A stretch of 64,000 nucleotides of DNA from an uncultured Bacteroidales bacterium (GTDB lineage Bacteria > Bacteroidota > Bacteroidia > Bacteroidales > Muribaculaceae): the NCBI GenBank assembly GCA_902777835.1, contig CACYVC010000024.1:1-64000 (forward strand), in the 5' to 3' direction. The notes under the pieces are model-generated. The model searched no databases and was not told the DNA's origin. It saw only the letters and a program-made list of their open reading frames with translations. Of this stretch, positions 26,331 to 35,656 are shown in pieces. Positions within the stretch are counted from its first letter, which is position 1; each line of letters opens with the position of its first letter. The position numbers were made by a program, and so were the translations under genes.

Positions 26331-26363
26331 TAATACCACCCAGACTTGAAGGTCTATTAGGTG

Positions 26364-26404
26364 AAAAAATCAAGGGTCGCACAGTAAGTTGTGCGGCCCT
26401 TGAT
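26364..26404 (-). terminator. Terminator of the SusC/SusD operon
   Basis: A 15-bp stem (ATCAAGGGTCGCACA with TGTGCGGCCCTTGAT, one G-T pair) is followed on the minus strand by six U. Its lack of a U-run on the plus strand makes it mainly a minus-strand terminator. Confidence 0.8.
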
Positions 26405-26452
26405 GGTTATGGATGAAAGGTTATGTGATATAACCCTCTAAGTTTAGAGATA

Positions 26453-27019
26453 CTACTCGTCCTCTACAAGACCAGTGTAGCGGAAGCCGCTAACTTTGTA
26501 CTTGGTGTTTATACCCATCATTTCGGGCAAAACGTCATCGCTGAAGCTGATGTAGAACTCGATGTAGTCAACCTTTATGCCGTTAGGCTTGGTGTAACCG
26601 TTCTTGATGATTTTACCATCGGTGATTGTGATTTTATCACCAAAAGGAGTGTCTTCTTCAAAAACCTCTTCATAGTTACCTGGACCATAGAGGTTCTTGG
26701 CATCGGTTGCCTTGAATGTGAGGTTGTTCAAGTCAAGGTCCACCTCCACCTGATAGGGAACAAAGGAATTAACGTTATCGATAATGTACATCTTGTTGGG
26801 AACGTTGGCGGCTGTGTTGCTAGTGGCGATGTTGTAAACACCATCACCGAACCAGTCATCGTCATAGACTTCACCGTTCTCGTCGAGAGCGGCAAATGTA
26901 ACGTGCCATTCACCTGCAGCCTCCATAGTTGCAGTGTTCTGAACTTCGTCTTTCTCGCATGATGTGAATGCCACGAGCATTGCAATCAGCGCAAATATTG
27001 AATATAATGACTTTTTCAT
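26453..27019 (-). CDS. Lipid-binding-family surface lipoprotein (Lipid_bd-like)
   Basis: This 188-residue lipoprotein has a signal peptide ending in the lipobox VAFTSC (Cys20). The mature part starts with an acidic stretch and GEWHVTFAALDENGEVYDD, the opening of the Bacteroidota Lipid_bd family, followed by a compact beta-barrel-like series (NNLTFKATDAKNLYGPG, KVDYIEFYISFSDDVLP). It is the last gene of a SusC-SusD-DUF5012-Lipid_bd operon, a gene set I recall from many Bacteroidales. Its ligand is unknown. The start is supported by a GGAGAATAAGATT leader identical to that in front of the susD start. Confidence 0.75.
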   Translation of the reverse strand: MKKSLYSIFALIAMLVAFTSCEKDEVQNTATMEAAGEWHVTFAALDENGEVYDDDWFGDGVYNIATSNTAANVPNKMYIIDNVNSFVPYQVEVDLDLNNLTFKATDAKNLYGPGNYEEVFEEDTPFGDKITITDGKIIKNGYTKPNGIKVDYIEFYISFSDDVLPEMMGINTKYKVSGFRYTGLVEDE

Positions 27020-27042
27020 AATCTTATTCTCCTTTCTTTTAA

Positions 27043-27768
27043 TTATTCAGGAATAGGAAGTCCGCCAGGGAAGTTTGACTCATCAATTGGAGTGAGTATA
27101 GCACCACCGCCAATGTAGTAGTTCAACCTATAGGTAAAGATGCCAGTCTCGGGGTCAAAAACTCCATCATACATCTGCTCGGGATCCTCGGGATCGTAGA
27201 AGTAGAAGTCACCCTCCTCAAGGAGTTCAACAGTGTTGTCCTCGTTTAATTGAATAATTGACTCTGCATCGAAGTCATAGGGGTAGCCTGGATATACACC
27301 ATATGTGTAGTAACCACAGAGCAAGTCGCTGATGAGGTATTGGTTTTCTTCCAAATACTGAATGCTGATTGGCGAGTTGTAGTAGTGGCGAGCAGCATTA
27401 GTCTTGTGCTTGCACTCACCCCAGTAGATGTTGTCGAAGTGGCCAGGGTTGTTAACAAATACAGTACGTGTCTCGTTTGCCACATTGCCATCTTTGTCGG
27501 CTACTGAATAAATCACTGTGTAGAAACCAGGAGCGCTTGTGTCAACATTGTTCATCACTTCCACATTGCTGGTAAGATCTTCATCGCCCAGCGCTGCACT
27601 GAAGCCTGGTTCTTCATAATCATCCCCCACGCTCAACAGGACGTCACCACCCTCAAGAGTGATAACAGGATAGTAGAGGGTATCAGTCAAGCCTTCGGTG
27701 GTCTTGTCGCATGAAGTTAGCGATAAGGCAACCAAAGCACTGAATGCTAAATATTTTAATATCTTCAT
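27043..27768 (-). CDS. DUF5012/DUF5011-type Ig-like surface lipoprotein
   Basis: This 241-residue lipoprotein has a lipobox SLTSC near residue 19. Residues ~30-110 form an Ig-like domain of the cadherin/HYR type (GGDVLLSVGDDYEEPGFSAA, then YTVIYSVADKDGNVANETRT), as in DUF5011/DUF5012. The rest (YWGECKHKTNAARHYYNSPI onward) is a second, beta-rich domain. Together with SusD and the Lipid_bd protein it probably forms the surface part of a TonB-dependent uptake complex; a binding role is inferred from context. Confidence 0.75.
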   Translation of the reverse strand: MKILKYLAFSALVALSLTSCDKTTEGLTDTLYYPVITLEGGDVLLSVGDDYEEPGFSAALGDEDLTSNVEVMNNVDTSAPGFYTVIYSVADKDGNVANETRTVFVNNPGHFDNIYWGECKHKTNAARHYYNSPISIQYLEENQYLISDLLCGYYTYGVYPGYPYDFDAESIIQLNEDNTVELLEEGDFYFYDPEDPEQMYDGVFDPETGIFTYRLNYYIGGGAILTPIDESNFPGGLPIPE

Positions 27769-27803
27769 AATAAAATCGTTTTAAGTATTAACCTTAACTA
27801 TAA

Positions 27804-29297
27804 TTATTTAGCCCAGAATACAGGTGCATTGTCACCTGGATAGGTTGGAGTGTTCTGGTTGCGGTTAGCCGATGACTCAGCGTATGGGAACCTCTGAAGG
27901 ATACCAGTAAGTGCTGGGTTACATTTGATTGGGCGATAGAGTTTACCTGGTTCTACTAATTCAGGGTGATATTGTCCAGTAGCCTCGTTATAAACGTTTT
28001 CTCCCTTTACGCTACTCATTTCTGGATAACCCAGACGACGCATCTCGCACCAAGCCTCGAAGCTATTGTAACCCGAGAGGTCAACCCACTTCTGGATACC
28101 AATGGCTTGCTTGTAGTTGTTCACGTCGAGTGGATATTGTGCAATAGCATCTTCGGCACCTGAAGCACCAACCTTGCTGAACGAAGCGTTGATGGCTTTA
28201 GCAAAGTATTCTTGTGCTTTGCTAGCGTTCTTATTCTTTGCATAGTACTCACAAATGAGGAAGTTGATTTCCGAAACACTCATCAGCACAACGGGATCGT
28301 TGAAGTGTGCGTTTGGACGGCACCATTTAGCAACACCAAACTCAGTGGGATTTGTAGAGAAGTTAGTACCACTCACACCACCAGCATACTGATTGCTGCC
28401 ATTAGGTGAGAAGTAAGCAGAGAGACGTCCATCTACGAATCCATCGCTTGGCACGCTCATAGTGTTGAGCAGAGCAACGTTGAGGATGATGTTCACTTGC
28501 GAAGCACCATAGCTAGCAAATGCGTCTTCCAAGTAGAATGGGTTGGCTTGACCTGCCTCGTCCTTCCAGCAACCAGCAAACTGCACGTCCTTGGTTGGGA
28601 AGTTGTCCTCGTCGATAAGAGCTGCAATCTGGCTGTTTACGTCCTTAGCACCGCTCTCACGAGTGAGGATGCGGAGTTTCAGAGCGTTGGCAAACTTAAT
28701 CCAGTCTTTAGCAGTGCCTCCAGGGAAGAGGATGCTAGTACCTACTTGGTCGCTAGCTTTCACTTTGCTAAGAGCGTCGTCAAGTTCGGCGAGAATACCG
28801 TCATAAATTGCTTGTCCATCATCATATTTAGGAGTGAGGTTGCTCAGGTCTAATGCCTCAGAGTAAGGAACCTCTCCATAGCAGTCAACAAGCACTTGAT
28901 AGGTGAAAGCACGCAGCACAGTGGCGGCAAGGTAATTGCCCCACTCTTCATTAGCTTTTGCATAATCACGAATGTACTTGATGTTGTTCAAAGCACGTGT
29001 GTTGAGCTGACGGTACATAGAGCTTGAGCGTACAGCACTCTGGTTGAATTGGCTGTAGTCAAGGTAGTTGCTAGTACCGAACTCTTGTGAGTAGTGCTGT
29101 GCAAAGTATCCGCCCACGGTGCGCAGGTAGTCGCCATAGCTGTGTGCGATATTCATCTCGGCAGCAGGCAGCATCATGTCGGGAGTCATATTCTCCTCGG
29201 TGGGAGAGTTGGGGTCTTGGTTGATGTCAAGGTAGTTGTCGCATGAGGTAGAAACTAAACCTAGCACCAAAAGACTTGCTAAAAATATCTTTTTCAT
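27804..29297 (-). CDS. SusD/RagB-family surface lipoprotein
   Basis: This 497-residue lipoprotein has a signal peptide with lipobox VSTSC (Cys19). The mature N-terminus DNYLDINQDPNSPTEENMTP is typical of the SusD-like_2 group. TPR-like helices and a family C-terminus follow (SGYNSFEAWCEMRRLGYPEM, later LQRFPYAESSANRN). SusD proteins bind the substrate over the SusC pore. I start at the ATG at 29295-29297: the GGAGAATAAGATT leader before it is the same as before the 27019 start, whereas the upstream in-frame ATG lacks one. It lies 21 nt downstream of susC. Confidence 0.92.
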   Translation of the reverse strand: MKKIFLASLLVLGLVSTSCDNYLDINQDPNSPTEENMTPDMMLPAAEMNIAHSYGDYLRTVGGYFAQHYSQEFGTSNYLDYSQFNQSAVRSSSMYRQLNTRALNNIKYIRDYAKANEEWGNYLAATVLRAFTYQVLVDCYGEVPYSEALDLSNLTPKYDDGQAIYDGILAELDDALSKVKASDQVGTSILFPGGTAKDWIKFANALKLRILTRESGAKDVNSQIAALIDEDNFPTKDVQFAGCWKDEAGQANPFYLEDAFASYGASQVNIILNVALLNTMSVPSDGFVDGRLSAYFSPNGSNQYAGGVSGTNFSTNPTEFGVAKWCRPNAHFNDPVVLMSVSEINFLICEYYAKNKNASKAQEYFAKAINASFSKVGASGAEDAIAQYPLDVNNYKQAIGIQKWVDLSGYNSFEAWCEMRRLGYPEMSSVKGENVYNEATGQYHPELVEPGKLYRPIKCNPALTGILQRFPYAESSANRNQNTPTYPGDNAPVFWAK

Positions 29298-29318
29298 AAT
29301 CTTATTCTCCATTAAAAA

Positions 29319-32300
29319 TTAGTACTTAATGCTAAGATTTACACCAAACACGCGGCAGCTTGGGTTAGAGTAGAGCTCACCAAAACCACCAGCCAAGTCG
29401 GTACCTGTAGTGGTTGACTCTGGGTCAATGTCATAGTTGCTGCGGGCTGTCCAAGTGAACAGGTTGTTACCAAAGAGTGTGATAGCCACATTGCTCAGCT
29501 TAGCAGCGTTAACCCACTTCTTGGGAAGTTCCCAAGTGAGACTCAAGTTGCGCAGCTTAGCGAAGGTGCGGTCAACGAGGTAGTACTCGCCACCTTGTCC
29601 AGCACCGTACTTGTTCCAGTAATCTTGGAGACCCTGGTCGCTCATAAGGATAGGAGTGGTGTTTGCAACATACTCGTCGCCAACTTTCACAACACTATTA
29701 GGAATGATGAATGGGCGACGCTCATTGTATTCAGTAACATAAGCGTTACCAGTGAACTGCATCAAGTTCTTGGTACGAGAGAACATTGTACCACCGTAGC
29801 GAACGTCGAGTTGAGCACTCAGAGTGAGGCCAAATGCGCTAATAGAGGTGTTCACACCACCAGTCCACTTGTGGTTCATATCCTTGCCAGTGTCAAGTGT
29901 CTCGCTGCTGAGAACGGGTTGACCATTAGTATCAACAACTGGGTGAACTACGCCAGCGGCATCGGTATAAGTCTCGGGTAGGTAGGTGTAGTAAGAACCC
30001 ATGGGCTTGCCTTCCTCGGCATACATGTAAACGGCGTCGTCGCCAGCCGAGAAGCTGTAGATGGTAACCTTGCCACCCTCAAGACTTTCGGGCATCGAGA
30101 GAACCTTGTTCTTGTTGAGGGCGAAGTTGAAGCCCAAATCCCAACGGAACTTGTCGGTGAGCACTGGAGTGGTGTTAACGAGTAACTCAATACCACGGTT
30201 GCGAACCTTACCAAAGTTGGTTACTACAGTATTGTAACCAGTAGCTGGGTCAACAGGAAGGGTGAAGATTTGGTCTTTAGTAACACGGTTATAATATGTG
30301 AAGTCAATTCCCAAACGAGAGTTGAAGAACATCAGGTTAAGACCTGCCTCAAACTCTGTGGTCATCTCAGGCTTCAGGCTCTTAGAACCAGCTGAAGCAG
30401 CAGCCTGGAAGGCGTTAATGCCAGCGAATGGGAAGTTGATGTCGGTGCCGTCATAGTAACCCTGGGCAAATGCTTGCACGAAACGAGGATCTACTCTGTA
30501 AGGATCAGCGTCGTTACCAGTTCTACCGTAGGCGATGCGAGCCTTACCGTAAGTGAGGTAATCGTTGCGTGGAATCAAGCGAGAGAAAATCCAGCTCAAA
30601 GTAGCGCCAGGATAGAAGTAGCTGTTGGCACCAATTGGCAGTGTAGAAGACCACTCGTTGCGGCCAGTGAGGTTCAGGTAAATCATGTCGTCCCATCCCA
30701 GGGTAATATCTCCGAAGAGAGCTACCTGGCGACGCTTCCATTGAGTCTCGCCAAGAACTGAGCGGGTTGCACCGTTGCTCAAATCCCAGAAGCCTGTCTC
30801 GAAGGTGAGACCGTCGGTCTGGCCTTCCATTGATGTAGAGTAACGCTCGTTGAGGTTGACACCTGCGATAGCAGCGAGGCTAAGCTTCTCGTCAAGGAAG
30901 TTGCGTGTATAGTCGGCAAGGAAGTCGTGGTTAATCTCATAACGGCGTGCGTAAGAGCTGTAAACCCAACCATCCTGGTTCATGTGGCTTGGTGCATAAC
31001 CCATGTCATCGTTGATGAGTGCATCGTCAAGAGCGATTTGAGGATAGCCCACCTTGCGGTCGTAGTCGGTATAGTCGAAACCGAAGCGATAAGTCAATGT
31101 CAAATCCTTGATAGGATTGATGTCGGCTTGAACCTTGCCGCGCAGTTGCTTAGAGTCAACGTGGTTGTAGTTGTTCTCGATAGCCCAGTATGGGTTGGTG
31201 ATTCCATAAGGAGTGAGGTAAGCCTCAGGAGTATTGAATGGGTTGCTGAGGTCTTTGAGGTCAACGATACTGATGTCACGAGGGAACTCAAGAAGACCAT
31301 CAATCACTGAAGTACCTTGGAAACTACCTACCATGTCGTTCTGCGACTTGGCATAACTGATAGCCGAAGTGAGCTTCAACCAGTCGGTAGCCTCATAACC
31401 TCCGCGGAAGTCGAGGGTATTACGCTTGTAAACGTCTTTCTTTCCGGGAAGGATACCGTTGTCGCCAGCGTAGTTATAAGAAAGGTAATAGTTAACCTTG
31501 TTGTCGGCCGAAACACCACTGAATGCGATAGCATGGTTGTGTGACCAGCCAATATCGAAGAAGTCCTTCACGTTATTCTCCTTAGCGTCGTATTTGTGGA
31601 CGCGCTGACTGTGGTTCCAGATAGGACCATAGACTTGAGTAGAGCCGTCAAGCGCGGGACCCCACGAACCATTCTCGATGAAGGTCTGCGTACCGTTCCA
31701 GCCTTGTCCCCATTTGTTCTGCATCTTGGGGAGCAGGGCAACTTGGCGAGCTTGAATACTACCATTATACTCAATGGAGAAGTTCTTGCCGTCGCCCTTC
31801 TTACCTTGCTTGGTGGTTACGATGATAACACCATTGGCAGCACGGCTACCATAGAGGGCGGTAGCGGCAGCACCCTTAAGCACTGTCATGCTCTCGATGT
31901 CGTTAGGCGAGATGCTTGCGATACCACCAGCGGCCTGAGCTTTACCTTGGCCAGTAAGTGTGGTGCTCTGCAGGGGCACTCCATCTACAACATAAAGTGG
32001 CTGGTTGCTACCATTGATAGAACTGAAACCACGGATGATTACCGAGTTGGCAGCACCTGGGTCACTAGAGGTCGCCTGCACTTGCAGACCGGCAACCTTA
32101 CCATTGAGCGAGTTCATCGCGTCGGTAGTGTGAGCACCAGAGATGTCGTCGGCTTTCACCTGCTGAGCAGCGTAACCCAGAGATTTCTGCTTACGGGTAA
32201 TACCCATGGCAGTTACCACAACCTCCTCGAGGGTGTTGTTCTCTTCTTCAAGGGCTACTGTTACATAACTTGCAACCGCAACGGTTTGTGGCACAAAACC

Positions 32301-32522
32301 AACATAGCTGATCTTGAGCTGTGTAACGTTGTCGTTTACGGTTACTGTGAATTCACCGTTAATGTCGGTTGCTGTACCCTGATTAGAGCCTACAGCTTGA
32401 ACGGTAGCACCGATCAGTGGCTCATTGTCAGTTGCACTAACGACCTTACCTTTAACGGTTTTGGCCGATGCACCCATAGCAATGAGGCACACGACCATCA
32501 GAGTTGATAAAAGTCTCTTCAT
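29319..32522 (-). CDS. SusC/RagA-family TonB-linked outer-membrane receptor
   Basis: This 1067-residue receptor has a signal peptide at 1-20. A carboxypeptidase-D-like domain follows at ~22-100 (KGKVVSATDNEPLIGATVQA), then the Ton box and plug (LEEVVVTAMGITRKQKSLGY, then GVPLQSTTLTG and LKGAAATALYGSRAANGVII), and a 22-strand barrel to the C-terminus (GVNLSIKY). It imports a ligand with energy from TonB/ExbBD. No glycosidase, protease or regulator lies in this operon, so the ligand cannot be read from context; peptides or simple glycans are both possible. Two -7 elements lie about 200 nt upstream. Confidence 0.95.
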   Translation of the reverse strand: MKRLLSTLMVVCLIAMGASAKTVKGKVVSATDNEPLIGATVQAVGSNQGTATDINGEFTVTVNDNVTQLKISYVGFVPQTVAVASYVTVALEEENNTLEEVVVTAMGITRKQKSLGYAAQQVKADDISGAHTTDAMNSLNGKVAGLQVQATSSDPGAANSVIIRGFSSINGSNQPLYVVDGVPLQSTTLTGQGKAQAAGGIASISPNDIESMTVLKGAAATALYGSRAANGVIIVTTKQGKKGDGKNFSIEYNGSIQARQVALLPKMQNKWGQGWNGTQTFIENGSWGPALDGSTQVYGPIWNHSQRVHKYDAKENNVKDFFDIGWSHNHAIAFSGVSADNKVNYYLSYNYAGDNGILPGKKDVYKRNTLDFRGGYEATDWLKLTSAISYAKSQNDMVGSFQGTSVIDGLLEFPRDISIVDLKDLSNPFNTPEAYLTPYGITNPYWAIENNYNHVDSKQLRGKVQADINPIKDLTLTYRFGFDYTDYDRKVGYPQIALDDALINDDMGYAPSHMNQDGWVYSSYARRYEINHDFLADYTRNFLDEKLSLAAIAGVNLNERYSTSMEGQTDGLTFETGFWDLSNGATRSVLGETQWKRRQVALFGDITLGWDDMIYLNLTGRNEWSSTLPIGANSYFYPGATLSWIFSRLIPRNDYLTYGKARIAYGRTGNDADPYRVDPRFVQAFAQGYYDGTDINFPFAGINAFQAAASAGSKSLKPEMTTEFEAGLNLMFFNSRLGIDFTYYNRVTKDQIFTLPVDPATGYNTVVTNFGKVRNRGIELLVNTTPVLTDKFRWDLGFNFALNKNKVLSMPESLEGGKVTIYSFSAGDDAVYMYAEEGKPMGSYYTYLPETYTDAAGVVHPVVDTNGQPVLSSETLDTGKDMNHKWTGGVNTSISAFGLTLSAQLDVRYGGTMFSRTKNLMQFTGNAYVTEYNERRPFIIPNSVVKVGDEYVANTTPILMSDQGLQDYWNKYGAGQGGEYYLVDRTFAKLRNLSLTWELPKKWVNAAKLSNVAITLFGNNLFTWTARSNYDIDPESTTTGTDLAGGFGELYSNPSCRVFGVNLSIKY

Positions 32523-32721
32523 ACAGTAAACAATTAATGATTAAACTTCAATTTTTATACTCGAAAATATAAATTCATTTTTGTGTTAAAAGGTTATAAT
32601 CCAGCATTTTCTCAGGGTTGCTCGCATTGGTTTCATTATGGAGAGATTGTCGTGGAGAGGCTTGTTTTTCTGTATCGTTTTACTAACTAATTTTGCCGAA
32701 ACCAAATGAAAACAACGATTG

Positions 32722-32757
32722 CAAAATTATATATTTATATTATATGTGGCAAAATTA
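32722..32757 (-). promoter_or_regulatory. Two -7 elements upstream of the first susC
   Basis: The minus strand carries TAATTTTG twice, at 32722-32729 and 32750-32757, 28 nt apart. Either would give a leader of roughly 190-220 nt. Confidence 0.4.
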
Positions 32758-33186
32758 ATTTAAACTTTAACTTTTAAGGCTTTGTTTGTTCTTTGATTTT
32801 GTTATTTTGGTTTTTTATTCATATTTTTAATCATATTAACAATGAGCATGTTTTTTAGGATTTCAAAAAAGATTTCATTCATCTGTTAGATTATTACTAC
32901 TGTGTTTAGTTGTCTGTATTACAGTTTGTTGATGTGCGATGATTGTAATTGCGTTAAGAAGAAAGTCAACCTTAAGAATTGATGGCTTTTTCTTTTTTGG
33001 GAGACTAGCCAATTGTTAAAACCTCATTTTTTTAACACTCAAAATTTTAACAAAAATCGTTTGTTTTTTTGAAAATGAAGTTTAGAAATAATTGTTGTAG
33101 CTAGCATTTTCGCTTATTTTTTCAAATGAAATGCTTGTGTTCATTAAAAAAATAAAGTAATTGTTTCAATTATTAGAAAAATAGTA

Positions 33187-33194
33187 TAACTTTG
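33187..33194 (+). promoter_or_regulatory. -7 element for the dockerin/FGE-like gene
   Basis: TAACTTTG, 60 nt before the start codon. Confidence 0.55.
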
Positions 33195-33253
33195 CAAAAG
33201 TGAAGTTCGTGAAATGCATCTGACTACTAACAACTAAATAAAAAGCCTATATT

Positions 33254-35656
33254 ATGAAAAAATTTTTTTTCTCATTACTCTTTGTCGCCATTGGGCTTTC
33301 GTGCTATGCTCTTAAGGGTGACGTCAACGGTGACGGATATGTGACAAGTAGCGACGTGACGGCGCTCTATAGCTACCTTCTAAACGATGACTCCAGCAAC
33401 TTGGTTAACGGCGATGTGAATGGCGATGGTGTCATCACAAGTTCCGATATCACCTATGTTTACAATATCTTGCTCAACGGTCCCGAGCCCGAGACAACCA
33501 CTTATACTGTCAATGGTGTAACATTTACTATGGTTGAAGTGGAAGGCGGCACGTTCATGATGGGTGCCCCTAGCAACGACAACAATGCCGAGGCCGACGA
33601 GAAACCGCAGCATCAAGTCAAGGTGTCGTCGTTCGCCATAGGGCAGACCGAAGTCACTCAGGAGTTGTGGACGGCTGTTATGGGCAGCAATCCAAGCCTC
33701 TATGACGACAACAGCAAGTTTCCTGTTCATTCCATTACCTGGAATGACTGCCAGAATTTTATAGCGGCTCTTAACAGCCAGCTACACATCAACGGCTATG
33801 AGTTCGCCATGCCCACCGAGGCACAGTGGGAGTTCGCTGCACGTGGTGGCAACTTAAGCAAGAACTACTACTATGTTGGCAGCAACAGTATCGACGATGT
33901 GGCATGGTATGCCAACAACAGCGGTGATCAACTTCATGAAGTGGGTAAAAAGGCCGCTAACGAATTAGGCATCTACGACATGAGCGGAAACGTCACGGAG
34001 TGGTGCCAGGACTGGAAAGCCAACTACACCAGTGAGGCACAGGTTGATCCTGTAGGTCCCGATGACGGCACTTACCGTGTGGGTCGTGGTGGCTACTACA
34101 GCCAAACCGCAAATTACTGTCGCATCACCGATCGCGTTGGCTATCGCCCCAACGGTTATGGCGCAAATATAGGCTTACGCCTTGTGCTCGTGCCCGCTGC
34201 AAAACAGACGTTTACCGTCAATGGCGTGTCGTTTAATATGATTAATGTAGCTGGCGGCACCTATATGATGGGAGCCACCGACGATGACACCGAGGCTTTC
34301 TACTACGAGAAACCTCGCCACCGCGTTGACGTGGCGTCGTTTGCCATCGGCGAGACCGAGGTGACACAGGCACTGTGGAACGCTCTAATGTCAACCAATC
34401 CGAGTCAATTCAGTGGCGACAACAAGCCAGTAAATCATGTTTCTTGGAATGAAGGGCAGGAATTCATCAGCAAGCTCAACGCTGCCATAGCTCCCGAGGG
34501 CTATGAGTTCCGCTTGCCCACCGAGGAAGAATGGGAGTTTGCAGCTCGCGGTGGAAACAAGAGCCAGGGCTACAAATTTGCGGGCAGCAACACCATTGAC
34601 GATGTGGCATGGTATGATGACAACTCCTACACATCGACCCAAGATGTGGCTACCAAGGCTCCCAACGAGCTTGGCATCTACGACATGAGCGGCAATGTGA
34701 TGGAGTGGTGCGGCAATTATCTGTACAATTATGAAGGAAATTGTTGGGATGGATTCGATCATCCACAGCGTGGCGGTTGGTGGTCTTACGTCCCCAGAGC
34801 ATGCCGAGTGACTTACCGAAGCATGCATAACGAAGCAACAGTTATCGACTATATGGGTCTGCGCCTCGTCCTCGCTCCCAAACCTGAGCCACTCGATGCA
34901 GAGCGAATACTTAACAGCATCAATATGATAGAGGTTGAAGGCGGCACATTCATGATGGGTGCCAACGAAGGCGACAATTCGGCAATTGAAGATGAGTTCC
35001 CGCGTCATCAGGTCACCGTTTCTACATTCTCGATAGCGCAGACCGAGGTGACACAAGAGCTGTGGGAGCTTGTGATGGGATACAATCGAAGCGCCTATAC
35101 GCGTGCCGATCGATATAACCATCCTGTGGAGAATGTGAGCTGGAATGAGTGCCAGGAGTTCATAACTAAACTCAACGCGATGACTGGCCGCGAATTCCGC
35201 TTGCCCACCGAGGCTGAATGGGAGTTTGCTGCTCGTGGTGGCAACTTGAGTCAAGGATATCTCTATCCCGGTAGCAATAATGTTAACGAAGTGGCTTGGA
35301 ATTGGCAGATTATCCCGTCGCATGTGCTTGGCGAGCCAGGTTTTGGCACTCAGCCCGTTGCAACTAAGGCGCCAAATGAATCTACGACATGGCTGGCAAC
35401 GTTGATGAGCTGTGTAGCGACTGGTATGCCGAGCAGTATCCCGCCGAGGCACAAGTTAACCCCACTGGTCCTGCTACCGGCGATGCTCGCATCTCGCGTG
35501 GCGGCAACTGGGCATATTATTCTCCCGACTATTGCCGCATCTCGTTCCGTGGCAACCGCTTGGAATTTGAGCACACTCGTGCGACAGGTCTTCGCCTTGC
35601 CGAAGGGCCTTCGGCAAAGAAAACAATATCGGTTAATGGCGTACGGTTCAACATGA
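33254..35656 (+). CDS. Secreted dockerin protein with repeated FGE-sulfatase-like domains (5' part, frameshifted)
   Basis: The open frame gives 800 residues, but only the first ~708 are genuine. The protein has a signal peptide (1-19), a complete two-part dockerin (KGDVNGDGYVTSSDVTALYS and NGDVNGDGVITSSDITYVYN, residues 21-75), then FGE-sulfatase/SUMF1-like domains at ~84-314, ~319-542 and from ~555. Each has the MIxVEGGTFMMGA opening, the FRLPTEAEWEFAARGGN core and a GIYDMSGNVxEW motif. After KAPNE (codon 709, at 35378) the frame is lost: a stretch equivalent to about 7 nt, expected for NELGIYDM, is missing, and the true sequence continues in the frame of 35389-36306. Residues 710-800 are therefore out-of-frame sequence. 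The domain keeps one of the two FGE cysteines (Cys289, Cys517), so formylglycine generation is doubtful. Confidence 0.8.
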   Translation: MKKFFFSLLFVAIGLSCYALKGDVNGDGYVTSSDVTALYSYLLNDDSSNLVNGDVNGDGVITSSDITYVYNILLNGPEPETTTYTVNGVTFTMVEVEGGTFMMGAPSNDNNAEADEKPQHQVKVSSFAIGQTEVTQELWTAVMGSNPSLYDDNSKFPVHSITWNDCQNFIAALNSQLHINGYEFAMPTEAQWEFAARGGNLSKNYYYVGSNSIDDVAWYANNSGDQLHEVGKKAANELGIYDMSGNVTEWCQDWKANYTSEAQVDPVGPDDGTYRVGRGGYYSQTANYCRITDRVGYRPNGYGANIGLRLVLVPAAKQTFTVNGVSFNMINVAGGTYMMGATDDDTEAFYYEKPRHRVDVASFAIGETEVTQALWNALMSTNPSQFSGDNKPVNHVSWNEGQEFISKLNAAIAPEGYEFRLPTEEEWEFAARGGNKSQGYKFAGSNTIDDVAWYDDNSYTSTQDVATKAPNELGIYDMSGNVMEWCGNYLYNYEGNCWDGFDHPQRGGWWSYVPRACRVTYRSMHNEATVIDYMGLRLVLAPKPEPLDAERILNSINMIEVEGGTFMMGANEGDNSAIEDEFPRHQVTVSTFSIAQTEVTQELWELVMGYNRSAYTRADRYNHPVENVSWNECQEFITKLNAMTGREFRLPTEAEWEFAARGGNLSQGYLYPGSNNVNEVAWNWQIIPSHVLGEPGFGTQPVATKAPNESTTWLATLMSCVATGMPSSIPPRHKLTPLVLLPAMLASRVAATGHIILPTIAASRSVATAWNLSTLVRQVFALPKGLRQRKQYRLMAYGST

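Larger units (their letters stand above)
32523..33253. other. AT-rich 731-nt intergenic region with divergent promoters
   Basis: No open frame of note. It holds two minus-strand -7 candidates (32722-32757) and one plus-strand -7 (33187-33194). The stretch 32760-33180 is very AT-rich with long T runs; I see no RNA gene or repeat in it. Confidence 0.6.

Noticed and set aside
31596-32507. A 303-residue plus-strand frame opposite the first susC
   Set aside because: It is antisense to the strongly supported SusC plug and N-terminal region, with no start signal and no domain.
34391-35452. A 353-residue open frame on the minus strand across the FGE-like repeats
   Set aside because: It lies fully antisense to a well-supported gene with domain signatures; its translation is repetitive and has no recognisable domain. 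It is a frame shadow.
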